Source: Pyrrhosoma nymphula (lineage: Eukaryota > Arthropoda > Insecta > Odonata > Coenagrionidae). From it: a stretch of DNA of 64,000 bases. Location: contig OY754329.1 in assembly GCA_963573305.1 (NCBI GenBank), positions 14,103,200 to 14,167,199 of the forward strand, given 5' to 3'. Both the position numbers and the translations under genes were made by a program. How positions within the stretch are numbered: position 1 is the stretch's first letter; the number at the start of each line of letters is the position of its first letter. Below the pieces are notes generated by a model that saw nothing but the letters and a program-made list of their open reading frames with translations, made no database searches and was not told the DNA's origin. Below, piece by piece: positions 11,385 through 23,079 of this stretch.

Positions 11385-11538
11385 AATATAATAAGCGTTT
11401 TAAATAATATTAGAATTTTCAAAAGATGAGTTCGCTGTGCGAAATAAATTAATTTCCAAGATATACTGGAAAATTTGCATTGTTTTTTTACTAGAAAGTT
11501 TAATATATGATTTCCATTTCGTGCTTCTTTCGAATATG

Positions 11539-11935
11539 CAGGGCCGTAGCTAGGGACTGGCCAGGGGTGCGGCTGCCAGGGGCGCAAGGCTCAGGGGGGC
11601 GCACTTTGCAGACCCACAGCCTGCGGGCCGCTGGGATACAGGCACACAAAATTAAAGCATGATGCTAACTCGCATTTAAAAAACGCACCTGATTACGATA
11701 GGCACCCCCACAATTTAGGAATGGCCCCCCTAACTTAACACACACAAAATTTGAACCAAACCCTAAATAAAAGAAAAAAAAACAACACACAAACTAATAT
11801 TTTGTCACACACAAATATACACATTAACATTGGCCGTTTTTCCTCTCTCCGGCACACGCCAACCAAAGTCAGTATAGCGGGGGGCGCAAAATTCAAATCT
11901 TGCCAGGGGCGCTGGTGACCATAGCTACGACTCTG
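11539..11935. mobile_element. hAT-type MITE with 8-bp target duplication
   Basis: The 397-bp unit starts CAGGGCCGTAGCTAGGG and ends with the inverse of CAGAGTCGTAGCTATGG. It is bounded on both sides by CGAATATG (11,531-11,538 and 11,936-11,943), a perfect 8-bp duplication as made by hAT transposases. Subterminal GCCAGGGGCGC occurs near both ends. It has no coding capacity. A partial second copy lies at 43,638-43,730 inside the composite piggyBac. Confidence 0.85.
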
Positions 11936-11944
11936 CGAATATGC

Positions 11945-13350
11945 TAACACGCATTTCTCCCCACAATTCCCACCGTTATCTATAATTTACAGTCCCACTC
12001 ATCTGTCCTTAGGCAAGATGTTGGTCGCCTCCCGAGTAATCTGCCAATCCAATTATACGGATAAGAGACCGACCGAGAGGATTGTTAAGGGGAAGAAAGT
12101 TTTCGTGGAATGAACACTTAAGTCTGATGGGAGGCTGAGTGTTAGATGTGATTATAAAAGATGAAGAAGCGTCATCCTTATAATTTTCCAGGAAAAAATG
12201 GAGGGCCTTCTTCGTTTATCCCAAAGCTGTAAAATTATCCTCTCGGATTTCAAGAGGGCAATTCTTGGACTCCTCAAAGTATTGAATAAGGATAAATCGA
12301 GGGAGGAAGGTAAGCCGTGACAAGGTACATAAACGTAGGAATGCTGTAAACAGTTCGTTTCAACGCTGTGGAACCCAAGAAAGCCGTTATTCGTCTATAA
12401 AAAACAACTTGAAATAGTGTATTATTCAGCTATTGATGCCTGAAGTTAGATCATGAGAATTAAAAAACCGTGAGTAGTAAAATCTCTTTGAGATTATAGT
12501 TGACAATGTGAGTGGGTTGCTTCGCTTTTCAGAGTTTGGCACCAATCCAAAGAAAATACCACAAATAACTCTCAGCTATAGACTTTATACTCATGGTCTC
12601 CTACATGAGAAATAATGAAGCATGTCACTTTAAACAACGACGAAATTAGGGAATTAGTGAATGTAAAGAGTAGGTCTATTGCGGTCAAAGTGGAAGGTAG
12701 CATTATCCCTTATTAAATTATCCATTTTCTTTATTAAAAAGAAGATAGATTATGATGCACTAGTTAACTACTTAAGGTAAACCCTAGGTGAAGAAGACTT
12801 CTCCGAACAAGGAATAAATTTCTCTTCAGCAAGGAACTTCGGTATGACGGTAACCTCAATGTGGTCACACTGCACCAAAGTATTAAATATCTTCCAGCTT
12901 TCTGATCGCCAGAAGAGTTTTTCCGACCTAAAACAATATGGCATCTGACCCAAGGTGACAACGAGAAAGATTATCCATTTCGGGATATGTTTTAAAGAAA
13001 CTTTAATGAGTAGGTATCCAAGAAAAATAAGTTTCATCGAGGCACTTCGGATGGCTTCTCGGAAAGCATTTTTAGTTTTCCTACGCAAATTAAGCTCGGA
13101 TGTTAATTTCGGAATATTATGATAACTAATGACGACATGGGAGCATGAAGTCTGGCACAACAATTATTCCATGTGTTTAGCAAAATAAGATCTTTGCTCC
13201 CTTCCAAAGAGTTAGTGGAATACCAAAAAAGAATTAAGATATGAAGGAGGGAGATGATGGAGGAACCCACCCCGCTTCGCCAACATGTTAACGCCGCGCT
13301 ATCCCTTGATAAGCATCGCAAACAACCGTCACAACATTCATCAACATCTA
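11945..13350. other. Unannotated sequence with one 131-codon minus-strand frame
   Basis: A minus-strand frame (12,768-13,163, 131 codons) has no motif I recognise and atypical composition; I do not call it a gene. The rest shows nothing. Confidence 0.3.
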
Positions 13351-13351
13351 C

Positions 13352-13546
13352 AGCTCTCGCGAAAGCTTATGGCGTTCGGATGCGCGGCTTTTGTGTTGTC
13401 CGCATCATACAAATTCCATTTTCTTAATGCACTCGTACATGGCACAAATGCCGGATACGTCCTTTTTCCCTTCCCCTTCCACCAAAATTTACCCCTCCAC
13501 GACGTCTTCTTCTGCACATCCAAACGCCATAATCTTTCGCGAGAGC
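13352..13546. repeat. Inverted repeat pair, ~33 bp arms
   Basis: GCTCTCGCGAAAG at 13,353 continues into TTATGGCGTTCGGATG. The inverse, with three or four mismatches, is at 13,515-13,546. Arms are ~32 bp with a ~130-nt spacer, consistent with a small MITE or foldback. No target duplication was identified. Confidence 0.55.
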
Positions 13547-13549
13547 CGT

Positions 13550-14435
13550 ACGCTCGACTCTCTACCGCTCCTGATCTGACCACACCCCTTTCACGTCTCC
13601 CTCCACGCTCTCTCGATACTTCATACCCTTGAATCAGCCCCTTTTTCGCCTATGAGGGTTTCTTGAATTCCAAACATGGCCGTAACTTCGAAATTCGTAC
13701 TTACCCCGGTAAATCATTTTTCTGACTCGATAGGAGGGAACCATAAAGTGCTGGACGTCCCTATCCCTTGTCGCGCACCAACTCCGCTGCCTTAGGTCAT
13801 CCATAGTCAAGGCCTTCCATCGATTCTCCCCCCCCTCTTCCCCAGTCCTCCTCACTTTATGGCTCTGTCACTTCAGATGCAGATGGTGCAAGATATCCAG
13901 CGGACATTTCATATAATTCCCTTGAATATCCCCAGAAGCTATTGGGAAACCATATGCTTCCATGAGTCCAAAACATTGGAGTCATTTCTTGAGCATCCCG
14001 TTTTTTGGGATTAAACTCCGTCTGCAGAAGCCATCAAGTAAGTAGCGCCGATGTAATTCATAAAAATATTAAATAAAAGGTTTATACAGTGGGAATCCTT
14101 AGGTCCCTGACAGGTTCATGTGGGTAGAAATGTATGGAAGTGATATTTACTCCAAGGCACTGAAGACTACAGGTAACTTTTTAAATAATTCTTTAAAGTA
14201 GGTAGGTACTACATTAACAGCTTTACCAGACAAATGCATTAATGTTATGAATGTAATCAGTTGATTATCTGATGAGGCCTCTGTATTTGTGATCCAAAAC
14301 ATCAACCATATATGGATAGAAGGTTATTCATTATCAAGTACGACGTATACACGAGATTTTGAATGCAACTATAATTCAGTACATATTTTATCCCCCACGA
14401 AGACTACATTTTGAAATTCACAAAAGACTTTAACC
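13550..14435. other. Unannotated sequence
   Basis: No gene, RNA or repeat boundary seen. Confidence 0.3.
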
Positions 14436-14439
14436 TATT

Positions 14440-14516
14440 TTGTAAATGAAAAGTATAGCTTAGTTATTCCCCATAAATCTATGTGGAATGACTAAGTTAT
14501 ACCTTTTATTTACAAT
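14440..14516. repeat. Hairpin, ~37-bp arms, tiny loop
   Basis: Arms 14,440-14,476 and 14,480-14,516 are inverted copies with about five mismatches. They contain GTGGAATGACTAAGTTATAC, related to the palindrome at 1784-1826. Confidence 0.6.
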
Positions 14517-14519
14517 GTT

Positions 14520-16265
14520 TAAGCAAATTCCGCCAAGTCACGCCTGAGACAACGGAGTTTAACCTATTTACCTTCAACAATGTTACTTGAAATGCCCAAT
14601 AATAATAAATAGTACATAGCCTTTAATTTTTATCTCAGTTCCACCAAATGCCTTACTCTTCCTCCGGTAATCTTCCAGGCAGCATCATCAGCTAAAACAT
14701 CCATTTAATTTCGAATTCACAAATTTCTTCCATTCAAATATTTCAGGTTCCACGAATCCTCCGACCTTTTTCTCTTTAAAATTCTTCGTGAGGAGCTATT
14801 AAGTAATTGTTTTCATTTCATCTGGAAATTCATTATTTTACTGAATGAATACAAATTGGCAATAAAATATGCGAAATAGCTTCATCTCGTAAAAAGAATG
14901 GATAGCATGGAAATAAAAGATTTCTGTAGCACTAAAAATATTTCAGAAATCGAGGAAATTAAGATGATTGAGCATATTTTCCTAGTATTCCGTACCAACT
15001 CACATAAAATACCATAAATTCCTTCCCAACTATACACTGGATTCCGAGTATTTGAGCCTAGGTAACCATTATAAATACGATAGAAAAAAGTCTTTTGAAA
15101 CTGAATATAATCAAATCAAAATAGCAGTAAGAGTGGAAATTGAAAAGTGATAATATTATGTGAAAGCTGTCACATGTCGCACCGATTTCCATATCAAAGC
15201 AATATTTGGTGATTGAATGGTATACATGGAGATAAATAATTAACGTATTACCTTGGCAATGTAGTCTCTCAATTTGCCAGCAGCTGAATTAACAACTTCA
15301 ACTTTGGACAACAATAATTATCTAAAATAAAATTACTGCCGCACAGAGAGTACATGAGTGTAGAACATAATATTCGGTTAAAAGTAATGTTTAGAAAAAG
15401 TATTATTACTTCGCATATTTTCTTCGTGAAACCTTAATTTGCAGGATATGCACTGGAAATGTTGACAAATAATACAAACATATTATGTAAAATCTTTATT
15501 TGAAGAGTTCTCAAGTAACGCATTTATTACCTAAAAAGATTATATTGCAAGATCATTTACAAAATATCCACAGCGAAGGGAGAAATATTAATGCAACCTC
15601 TTTTTAAGCATGATAGGAAAACAGCATTCAGTGGTAATAATTTCTGGAGTTCATACCTCGTAGGATGTTACCGACGATATTCTCATTATTCAGGGGGCAT
15701 CCGGCAAATATGAGTGATGTTAATATAGAAAACAAGCAAAAAATATTTTAAAGTCACTTTCGAGAAAGCACAAGTTTCACTAAATTCTAAATGATAACTG
15801 GTGTTGGTTAATAAGTAAATATATCTATCAAACTTCTTTTTCAAATATACATGCAATATTAATTAGCTTCATTTCAACATTCATGCAGGATTCATTTCGT
15901 TATTAAAAATAAAGCCATTGAATAACATTCATTTATTAATAGAACGGCTATTACAACTTTTGATTTACTTTTTTTTTAATCTCTCCTAAAGATATTTCAA
16001 ACATACTTTCTTCCCAGGCATTGGCACTTTTTAAAGGAAAAGAAATGGAGCATAGAGTATTTTTTATGTATTACAGACACTATAAGTCAGTAAAAACATT
16101 CAAAGAAATGGCCATAAATGTGTAGTACTTAGTATGAATAGCATAGAATGACACACTATTCTTGGGAGTTTAATAAAATGATTATTTATTACTTATTTAA
16201 ATCGCCCTTCTCACATCTGTGTTTCGCATTTTCACAGCACTTTGAATGGGAAAAATCTTTAATGC
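14520..16265. other. Long AT-rich stretch without features
   Basis: About 1.7 kb with no frame above background and no repeat I could define. Confidence 0.4.
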
Positions 16266-16269
16266 TAAA

Positions 16270-16350
16270 TTTAGCATGGGACAAATTATTCGCCTTGACC
16301 AGGACTCAAATCTGAATCCATCTATATCGCACCGAGTGCCATAGCCATGG
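16270..16350 (-). mobile_element. SINE fragment (tRNA-related B box)
   Basis: On the minus strand, TTTGAGTCCTGGTCAAGG provides a B-box-like motif in the same context as the copies at 22,960-23,060 and 31,700-31,830. Only the promoter-like part is conserved. Confidence 0.4.
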
Positions 16351-16359
16351 ATAGAAAAA

Positions 16360-16970
16360 TGATTTTAGGTATTTTTGGGTATTAATAGGGTAAAATGGGA
16401 TCCTTAGGCCATAAAAATTGTTCTGGGAAAAGAACTGAGTTTTAGAACGTCCTCAGTGTACTTCAGAGAATCCAAATTTATCAGAACAAATTATTTAGTG
16501 CTTCTTATCCTCTACGTAAGCTAGATGAAACCAAAATTTCCCGATTACCCGGCAAGAAAAATGAACGCATTACGCCGCTCAGAGGAGAGAGGAATTGACC
16601 TCTGAAACAAGAGAAAGAAGCTTTCACACTCTATGGAAAATAGAAGCAAGAGATGGCGAGAATGCTGGGTGAATTTATTACCAACTCTCTCTTCACAAAG
16701 GATCACCGAATTTTGAGTGGGTGGGTGAAGCGTGGAGAACTCTGGCCCGCTCAGAGAGAATAAACTTTTGCCATCAAACTACCTCTCTTTCATCTCTCCC
16801 TTCGTTGGACTCTGAAATTATCGATACTTCCACATTCACTACGCAAGCAGCATAATAAGGAGAGGTTGGGGATAGCCTCATCCACGAATATACATATGGA
16901 TCTAAATCTTCGGCACTACTGTACGGCCAGAAGTGTTTCCTAGCTTTCCGCAAAAGATAGGTCGCACTGC
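16360..16970. other. Unannotated sequence
   Basis: No gene or repeat boundary supported; open frames lack motifs. Confidence 0.3.
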
Positions 16971-16977
16971 AATCGGC

Positions 16978-17187
16978 ATGGTTCTGCTTCTGTGTGTCAG
17001 AAATGGCCAGTTTAATTTGGAGGCCAATTCTGGTACCTTTTTTATCCAGTGTCTCCATTTGAATCACGACCTTTCCTTCGGTATGGTTCGCTTGTGTGTG
17101 ACAAAAATGTCCGGTGTTAATGGGAAGGACAGTTCCGGCACCTTTATTTCCAGTATCTCCAATTTAATCACGGCCTTTCCTTATTAG
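16978..17187. repeat. Imperfect tandem duplication, ~100-bp unit
   Basis: Two units each contain GCATGGTT/GTATGGTT, then a TGTGTGxCAxAAATG segment, CAxTTCyGGyACCTTT, TCCAGTxTCTCCA and AATCACGxCCTTTCCTT in the same order. A third, weaker half unit may follow at 17,215. Confidence 0.6.
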
Positions 17188-17189
17188 AA

Positions 17190-20100
17190 CCACCTTCTCT
17201 AGAGTGGCGGCGCTACAATCTGCTTGGTCCTGATTTTTCGGTGCATGCGGAATGTTCGGCAACACCCACTGGGGGCAAGTTAAGGATCCATATACATGTT
17301 CATGGCCTCATCATAAATGATGGCGGATAAACAATGGAGAGAAGGAAGTTGGGAGAAGTGAAGGAATGGAAAAGAGAACGAGGGAAAATAAATCATCATT
17401 TGTAGGAATGCGTGGCGGGAGACGTAGACGGGGCTAATTGAAGGACATCTCTTTCTACCCACTCATTCCTCCTGCTCAGACAGCTTCACGCACACAGAAG
17501 ACGCACGCAAAATGAGTAGCTGTACAAGTTTGGAATCGACGTAGAGCTTGTGCGAAAGCTTATGACCCCCCAGAGTCAAGACTCTTTCACGACCGGGGTA
17601 AGTCTACCATCTCTCGCAAAGACAGATAGATTAGGTGGGTGAAAATAAGCATTTTCTTTTGAGAGTTCGCTGACACTACATGCATTTTCTGCTAGCCTAA
17701 CTGCTTTTGATAAAATTAATTGTTTCTCACTGCTTTTGCTGCTTCCGTGACTCACTGAGAAGCCAGCTGAAGTCGTTCCCGATACTATTGGATGTTCTAT
17801 CAAAACCCTTGCGAAGAGACTCTCTTATCACGAAAGTATCTGACCTAATTTCTCTCCTCTTTATTTCCCCCTGTTAGTGCTTACCTCCGTGTTTCAGTAT
17901 ATCAAACCTATAGTTTTAAATATTGAGCGCAGTTTACAGCCAAAGAAGGAGAAGAATTCCCAATGTACTGAAAGCCTATTTCCCTTGGGGCTAATAAGGA
18001 GCTTAGGTAATCCAGATATAAAAGGGGCCCGTAATTTAAAGATGAGAAATCGAACTCCAACTTCAACAACAATATTTCAACTCCAGCAGATGAAAAACCT
18101 GGAAACATCAACTCCCTACCGAGTGATGGGAAATACAGTTTCATAAAAAGATAAACCATGATTCATTAGATGAACTGAATCTTACCACTAAGATTAAATT
18201 TCAGAAGTATCTGATTTAATTGATGAAATACATTTTCCAATTGGCCATAGATTAACAATGTAAAATCACCATTAACATTCCTAGAATGTAGAATGAACTT
18301 TGCCTTTAGACAATTCAAATATACCTGGTTTAAAGATGTTCTTCAAATGGTCAACCGAGGAGCATTATTGAATAACACTTTTTGGACTGGAAACGAACGA
18401 TCTATGAGCAGTCTCGAATGAATAGTTCACACTTGAACACAAAATGAACGTTCTGTGGTTGTATGCTAAGGATAATTCAGTCGAGGACTACATTAGAATT
18501 AGATCATGAATGTCTTCTGCATGGTCTACCCCCACTGAGAAGCTAAAACTAGTAAGTAAAAATAAAATTCTCAATGCACGACCGTGATGGATAGAATAAA
18601 ATATGTGCACATCTTTCCTCAGAGTATTGCCTTCATCAGGAATCGACTTAAGACGACACACTGAGTGGATAAGAAGAAAAACAAGATTTGGTTTCACCCG
18701 AGGTTTCTCAAGAGCTTGAGCACTTTGGCCAGTTGTCGAGTTTTCCACCCAAAATTCTCAAGCCACTCAGCCTACCGGAATAAACTTGGGTTTATTTCCT
18801 TCCATCACAATGTCGTGGCATTGGTTTCCTGAAAGTCTCCAAATACGGAAGAGTAAGATGAATGACAGGAGAGTGGAGAAGAGAGGAGAATGAAAGCTGG
18901 GTCAGAATGATTGAATGGAGGGTGGAATAACAGAAGGGAAGTCGAATGGACGTGTTCGATGGGAGAGGGTGGTAGTGGACGGGAGGGCATAACTTCGATG
19001 GACAGAGAATTATTTGTGAATGGAGGGGGAAGAGAAGTATGATACAAGAGTGAAGATGGGAGTTGGGTATAGAGAGGAAAGATTCCTTGTCCCGAGAGAG
19101 GACAGGATAGACAAGGAAGACTTTCCTTGAAGAAGAAGAAGCTATTCCGGGGACGAGTAGGAATCGCAAGGCGGACGGTGAAAAAAAGTGCCGGAAACAT
19201 TTCCATGAATACGTAATGTGGGAAACACATTCCGGTCACACGTCCAGCTAACGGACAAAATATTCTGTAACCTTCGTCAACTCGGAGAAAGGAACGAAAG
19301 TTCGGCGGATACAGTGCACAGAGGATCGTCTTTTTGAATAAATAGCTGAAGGTTATGTTTCCCAGTGGCATATTCTGACTCGAAACTCTTCAGTCTACCA
19401 GTCTCGAAACCACGTCCAACCATATACCCAAACGTCTTCTTTAAGCCATGGCCCTCATGCCAATGCCATGCTTAACTTTTGAGGACCTACTCGCACTCGC
19501 ATTGGCACATGAAGGTCCGAAAAACATGGGATGGAGAACTAAGAGTGTAACATGTGAGTGCTGACCGAAAAGGGACCTTTCAATTTCTATGTCGCTTCGG
19601 CATATCAATAAAGAGGCCTCAGTATCTACTTTTTATAATATAATTAGCAAAAAAAGTCATTCCATGGCTCACACCCTCTATCTATTCCACCTAAATGGAA
19701 AACCTCTCAAAGAAAAACTTATCATGACATTCTCCTCCTAACTGTCTACATCCCCTAAACGTAATACGAATATGCACTCCTTCTTCAGTAGAGTAGTAAG
19801 AATATGAAAATAGTTCAGTTATTTTCTCATTATTTGAATTTATTTTCTGCTGTTGTTACGATCATAAAACTCAACTGCGTGGAATATTCCTCAGAGCATA
19901 CAAAATGCTCAAACAAAACTCCTATCAAGAAAAATAAAATGCTTAGACTTTGGTAAGATAATCAGCCACTAATTAGTCAGACACCTTGTAGTGTTTTCCG
20001 ACAAATTTCATAGAAAGTATAGTTCCATGAACAATTAAATGCATTTCAAGTAGATCTCAGATTTAAGCATAAGTAGAAGCTGAGTGTCAGTCTCGCCGAC

Positions 20101-20770
20101 ATTCAATGCCATCAAAAATGTTTTCTTTGAGTTTAATTATACAATAGACAAAACTCTAGGACACTGCGTTGCATAACTCATGATGGCCCGAAGTCCTCCT
20201 AAATATGCGATATGAATCCTCATAGGGATTTTAACTTGAAACCAACTTGACAGTAATATTTGAAACTATATTTTGAAACTCATACTACATCCGTGAAGCC
20301 AACCAATTCAAGGGGTCTGATGGGTAAACTTATCGAGATTCCACTCTATTATCATTTTACTTTAATTTTAATAAAAAGTCATATCAGCTTATCCATAGGG
20401 AATAGAATAGTTCTCTAATTAACTGTTCTTGTGTTCTGAAAATATATTGAGAAATGCAAGTTTCCTCGCATGTAGACTCAAAAGGGGAGTAATTATAATC
20501 GGAAATAAATTAAGCCATGTCGTTCCCGATTTATAAAAGAAAGATAAGGAACAGAAAACTGTCAATAATCGGTAATAATCTATTATTTTCACTTAAAGCT
20601 CTTGTAAAGAATTGAGTAAGGCCTTTTTAATCTGAAAATCAGTATTAGAATTGCGAATACATTGATTAACAAATACGATGACTTGAAGGAGGAGATTGCG
20701 TGAAGTTTTAGTAATCAATGAAACTGATGGTACAACAAAATTATTATAATTAAAAAAAGTAAAGATAGTT
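17190..20770. other. Unannotated; polypurine tract 18,840-19,180
   Basis: No gene recognised in 3.6 kb. The 188-codon minus-strand frame at 18,805-19,371 is rich in Ser, Pro, Leu and Phe because the plus strand is a GA-rich tract, so I treat it as spurious. CCTGATGAAGG on the minus strand near 18,630 has no clear stem. Confidence 0.35.
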
Positions 20771-20772
20771 AT

Positions 20773-20877
20773 GAAATTTCTTAGTAGTTCTCCACTTTTT
20801 TTATTAAATATACGTTTGAGCGACCAGTTTCGATGTATTACATCATTGTCAAGCACGTCGAACTGCTAAGAAATTTC
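20773..20877 (-). repeat. Foldback with stem-GAAAC core (Penelope-tail-like)
   Basis: Arms GAAATTTCTTAGTAGTTC (20,773-20,790) and its inverse near 20,860-20,877 flank a core. On the minus strand the core reads GATGTA-A-TACATC followed directly by GAAACTGG, then an AATAAAAAAAGTGGAG tail. It has the same layout as the foldbacks at 711 and 11,250. Confidence 0.6.
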
Positions 20878-20879
20878 AG

Positions 20880-22940
20880 TTCTATGACGGAATTCCACCA
20901 CATCTGCCCTGATACAACTTTATGCAAAAGAAAATATCTTATTTTTTGGCTAAAGATCTTTATTCACGATATATTGCAACGATATGTGGAAGAAAATAAA
21001 AGCTAAACTTTCACTCACAGAGATTCAGATTACGGTGGATATAAGAAGATGAAGATACAATGTAACGTATTGATATGAATGTACGTCGCAAGAAGTGACA
21101 ATAACACCTGCTGCCGTGCTAGATCCTAAAGCGGTCACGTACGTCTGTATGCAGCTAAAAAGCAAATTTTGTTATACGTGAGGAGCACTACAAATTTGGA
21201 GAGGTGAGAAGTTTCATCTCACATCTCTCTTTCATCACACACACGGTAATATCCAACAAAAGTCCAACGCTCCATTTACAAACAACGACCAGGTCCTTGG
21301 AAATGTAGTGCAAGATATAAATAAGCCATCACGGATTTTATTCCCGGATCAGAGAGCAGACGAACCATTCCTATTAGTCTTCCGGGTAAATAGCTTACTA
21401 CGATCTGCCAGAGGCTCACGATCGCAAACCAAGGCAATGCCTTCCTGGACACTCAGAGTATAAACACTTAACACCCCTAATGCACGGTGACTGCCCTCAG
21501 CCATCCATGCACATTTGATGGCTCATCCGTATCCCATTCTGCAGCCTCTCCTCTGACGACAGAGTCGGAGACAATTGACTGCGAAGCGGAGGGTGGCGCC
21601 GCATGTGACACAAGAGATCTCATTTCTTTGTCCCTCATCTCCAAACTCTCCCTTTCAGGACATCCATTCTCTTCCGTCGTTCCCTTCCCCGCTGACACAA
21701 TCCTTTCAACACATCACCGGCACCACAGCACCAGCATCCACACTCACAGGACAATCACGGTACATGGAGAGGGTGTGGGAGATCAGCCCAGTGGCATTAG
21801 GGTGGCTACAGTGCCGTCGAGCCACAAATTGCTAAACGGGGGTTTGGTCCATTAAATCCATCATCAACTGGCTTCCACTTCCCCGCCCACCAACCATCAG
21901 AGTGTACAACTCCGAAGTAAAGGCGTCAAATGGAGAAACTGATCTACTGTCGCTCTTCCTTTTGCCGTTCGGATCGATTTCGGTGGAAACCACGTCAATT
22001 CAGAGCGCATGACCCAAGTGGGAGAAGAGAAATGGGCGTGCGAAGGAAGGTATTCAAGTATTTTAAAAGGAAACATCACGAAACTGAGCATATTTTAGTG
22101 GAAATGTGCCTAGATTGGCGATGGCTTTGTAAACTAAGTTCCGTTATAACACCACTTTAAGGTGGTTCCACCGTAAAATGGCTTAAATGTCATTTTATTC
22201 ATATTCTTTCTACTTGTAAAAAACTAATCCTCTATCTGATATGAACAAAAAAATAATACCTTTCCACGCTATTTACTCTCTAATTGAACTTGAAATTACA
22301 TGGTGTTCAATGGGAGTACGAGAGAAACACGGGGAAAAATAGTATTTTCACATAAAATACAAATGCCATTTTCGTGGACAACTGTCTCTAAGAAGGAATT
22401 AATCCAGTGAAATAGAATAAAAATAAAGTACAGGCATCTTACCACCTTATTGTTTTAGTTATTAGGGAATTACTGCCGTAATTGATGTCAAAATTCGGTA
22501 CATCGTAGGAAATGGCGCAGCAGTCGGTTCTTATGTCTGGAAAAAAAGTGCTCATTCAAAATAAATTCGTGGAATAATAATCTGCATATATTTTGTACTT
22601 TACTTTTGGTTTTTTGTAGGTAACGAATTTCATCAGTGAATGCAGGATTTTTTGGACAAAATATAAAAAATGTGGAATTTAGTATATGTTTTGACTCACA
22701 CAGTCGCGGCGGAACCTCCTTAAGTCTAAATAGTAGTCAAGGAGATAAAGCTCTTTATTTCATTGGAGTACGAGAAGATGTCGGTGAAGTATTGGAAGTA
22801 TTCTGTATCATGCTCCCAGAATATTGTTCACCTTCCATAATACGGTATGATGATCAACTAAAATATATGATCAAAAATCTCTAAATAATCTGAAACATTA
22901 TATCTTCCCTATTTCACAGATACCTATCTTAATGATCATA
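20880..22940. other. Unannotated sequence
   Basis: Overlapping frames at 21,477-21,855 and 22,636-22,884 have no recognisable domains. No repeat boundary found. Confidence 0.3.
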
Positions 22941-22944
22941 TCTA

Positions 22945-23075
22945 TCTTTGCATGCAACATAATAATATACACCAAATGAATGGAGTTCCCCATGACAGCA
23001 GTCATTTAAATTGACCAGGACTCAAACCTGGATCTCCCAACTGCTGGTTAGGAGTATTAACCAGTTGTATAATAT
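22945..23075 (-). mobile_element. tRNA-derived SINE copy
   Basis: The minus strand reads CAACTGGTTAATACTCC (A-box region) and GATCCAGGTTTGAGTCCTGG (B box), then TCATGGGGAACTCCATTC and TTTGGTGTAT. The copy at 31,700-31,830 has the same order, including the CACC...TTTGGTGTATT tail element. The B box fits the RNA polymerase III consensus GGTTCGANTCC with one change. Confidence 0.6.
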
Positions 23076-23079
23076 ACTA

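Noticed and set aside
12768..13163. 131-codon minus-strand frame
   Set aside because: No recognisable domain, odd composition and no supporting neighbour; not enough to call a gene.
18600..18660. CCTGATGAAGG on the minus strand as another hammerhead or Penelope tail
   Set aside because: No stem could be formed between CTGATGA and the next GAAA, and no inverted tail arms flank it.
18805..19371. 188-codon minus-strand open frame
   Set aside because: Its Ser/Pro/Leu/Phe-rich composition follows directly from the GA-rich plus strand at 18,840-19,180, and a second frame is open over the same bases. No motif.
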